Positions 12,339 through 12,668 of a DNA stretch of 12,668 nt are shown in pieces. The first letter of the stretch is position 1; every line of letters begins with the position of its first letter. Under the pieces are notes generated by a model. It saw only the letters and a list, made by a program, of their open reading frames with translations. It searched no databases and had not been told where the DNA came from. The position numbers and the translations under genes are program-made. Origin of the DNA: Citromicrobium sp. (GTDB lineage: Bacteria > Pseudomonadota > Alphaproteobacteria > Sphingomonadales > Sphingomonadaceae); contig QFNA01000106.1 in NCBI GenBank assembly GCA_003248395.1, positions 1-12,668 on the forward strand. The letters are read 5' to 3'.

Positions 12339-12668
12339 TTACCAGAAGAAATCGTGAATGACGTCGACGATCTCGCCGCTGTAGGTATCGACCAGCAGCA
12401 CGTCGTCGTAATAGCGCACCCAGCGATAGGGCCCGTACACTTCGGGCAGGCGATACCGCCACGGATCGCTGATCCGGTAACGGTCGCCGAAAAACAGGCT
12501 CTGCAGCCGGAACCCGATGTTCAACCGGCGATAGCGATAATCGCGATAGGGCGAGTAATAGCGCCCGACGCGATAGACGTTGCGATTGTGTGAGCGATAG
12601 GCGCGCCAGTCGTACCGGCTGTTGCTCCGCCAGCGCCGCGAATCCCACCGATCGTTATCGCGCCATTG
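12339..12668 (-). CDS. RcnB-like protein, C-terminal part (gene runs off the right edge)
   Basis: RcnB is a periplasmic protein linked to nickel/cobalt homeostasis in E. coli; in alphaproteobacteria its relatives are mostly of unknown role. The visible 109 residues form one open frame to the right edge, so the start and any signal peptide are outside. The first half is very rich in Arg, Tyr and Asp (YYSPYRDYRYRR). The C-terminus has the conserved core RLPEVYGPYRWVRYYDDVLL, then DTYSGEIVDVIHDFFW. A TTG at 12524 is internal, not a start. Relatives usually carry a signal peptide followed by a low-complexity Arg/Gly/Tyr stretch, and the visible part fits that. It converges on the cytochrome b561 gene and ends at a strong terminator. 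Metal binding is not evident. Confidence 0.85.
   Translation of the reverse strand, partial: QWRDNDRWDSRRWRSNSRYDWRAYRSHNRNVYRVGRYYSPYRDYRYRRLNIGFRLQSLFFGDRYRISDPWRYRLPEVYGPYRWVRYYDDVLLVDTYSGEIVDVIHDFFW

Overview
The window is high-GC DNA with compact, mostly head-to-tail gene pairs. It looks like an alphaproteobacterium of the order Sphingomonadales, probably an Erythrobacter/Altererythrobacter-like genus. Indicators are a class I lysyl-tRNA synthetase, a plant/alphaproteobacterial-type glutamate-cysteine ligase, a LexA box of the alphaproteobacterial direct-repeat type (GTTC-N7-GTTC), an RcnB-like protein and CCCAGC-GAAA-GCTGGG palindromes. The genus is inference; no rRNA gene is present to test it.

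Layout. 1-1153 (minus): the 5' part of gshA, preceded by rsmE in the same direction. 1193-3123 (plus): ubiA, an HMCES/YedK-type abasic-site protein gene and an ArsR-type regulator gene. 3124-3466: a gene-poor stretch with an AT-rich inverted repeat and an orphan C-terminal reading frame. 3467-5122: a divergent SoxR locus. soxR reads rightward; a broken VOC (glyoxalase-fold) gene and an overlapping arylamine N-acetyltransferase gene read leftward from a promoter whose 19-bp spacer holds a SoxR-box-like palindrome. 5166-8431 (minus): a DinG/XPD-like iron-sulfur helicase gene followed, with a 4-bp overlap, by a SixA-like phosphohistidine phosphatase gene. A LexA box lies directly before the helicase start. 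8596-8966: a 371-bp cassette made of one GIY-YIG nuclease gene between two identical, inverted 25-bp palindromes, inserted between the divergent helicase and lysK genes. 9157-10785 (plus): lysK. 10798-10905 (minus): a probable 35-residue membrane peptide. 11029-11618 (minus): a frameshifted prolyl-4-hydroxylase-type dioxygenase gene. 11717-12271 (plus): a cytochrome b561 gene. 12339 to the end (minus): the C-terminal part of an RcnB-like protein, separated from cytochrome b561 by a strong hairpin.

How it works together. Most of the window is housekeeping: glutathione synthesis, rRNA methylation, ubiquinone synthesis and lysine charging. Around this sit stress modules: abasic-site shielding, a helicase apparently under SOS control, and a SoxR-governed small detoxification operon. 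The best candidate for an under-described system is the palindrome-flanked GIY-YIG cassette, which is built like a REP/RAYT unit but carries a nuclease of another fold. A second theme is damage: the VOC, N-acetyltransferase and dioxygenase genes each lack an internal block of roughly 16-30 residues, two of them with a frameshift. This could be genuine decay of accessory genes or an assembly problem.
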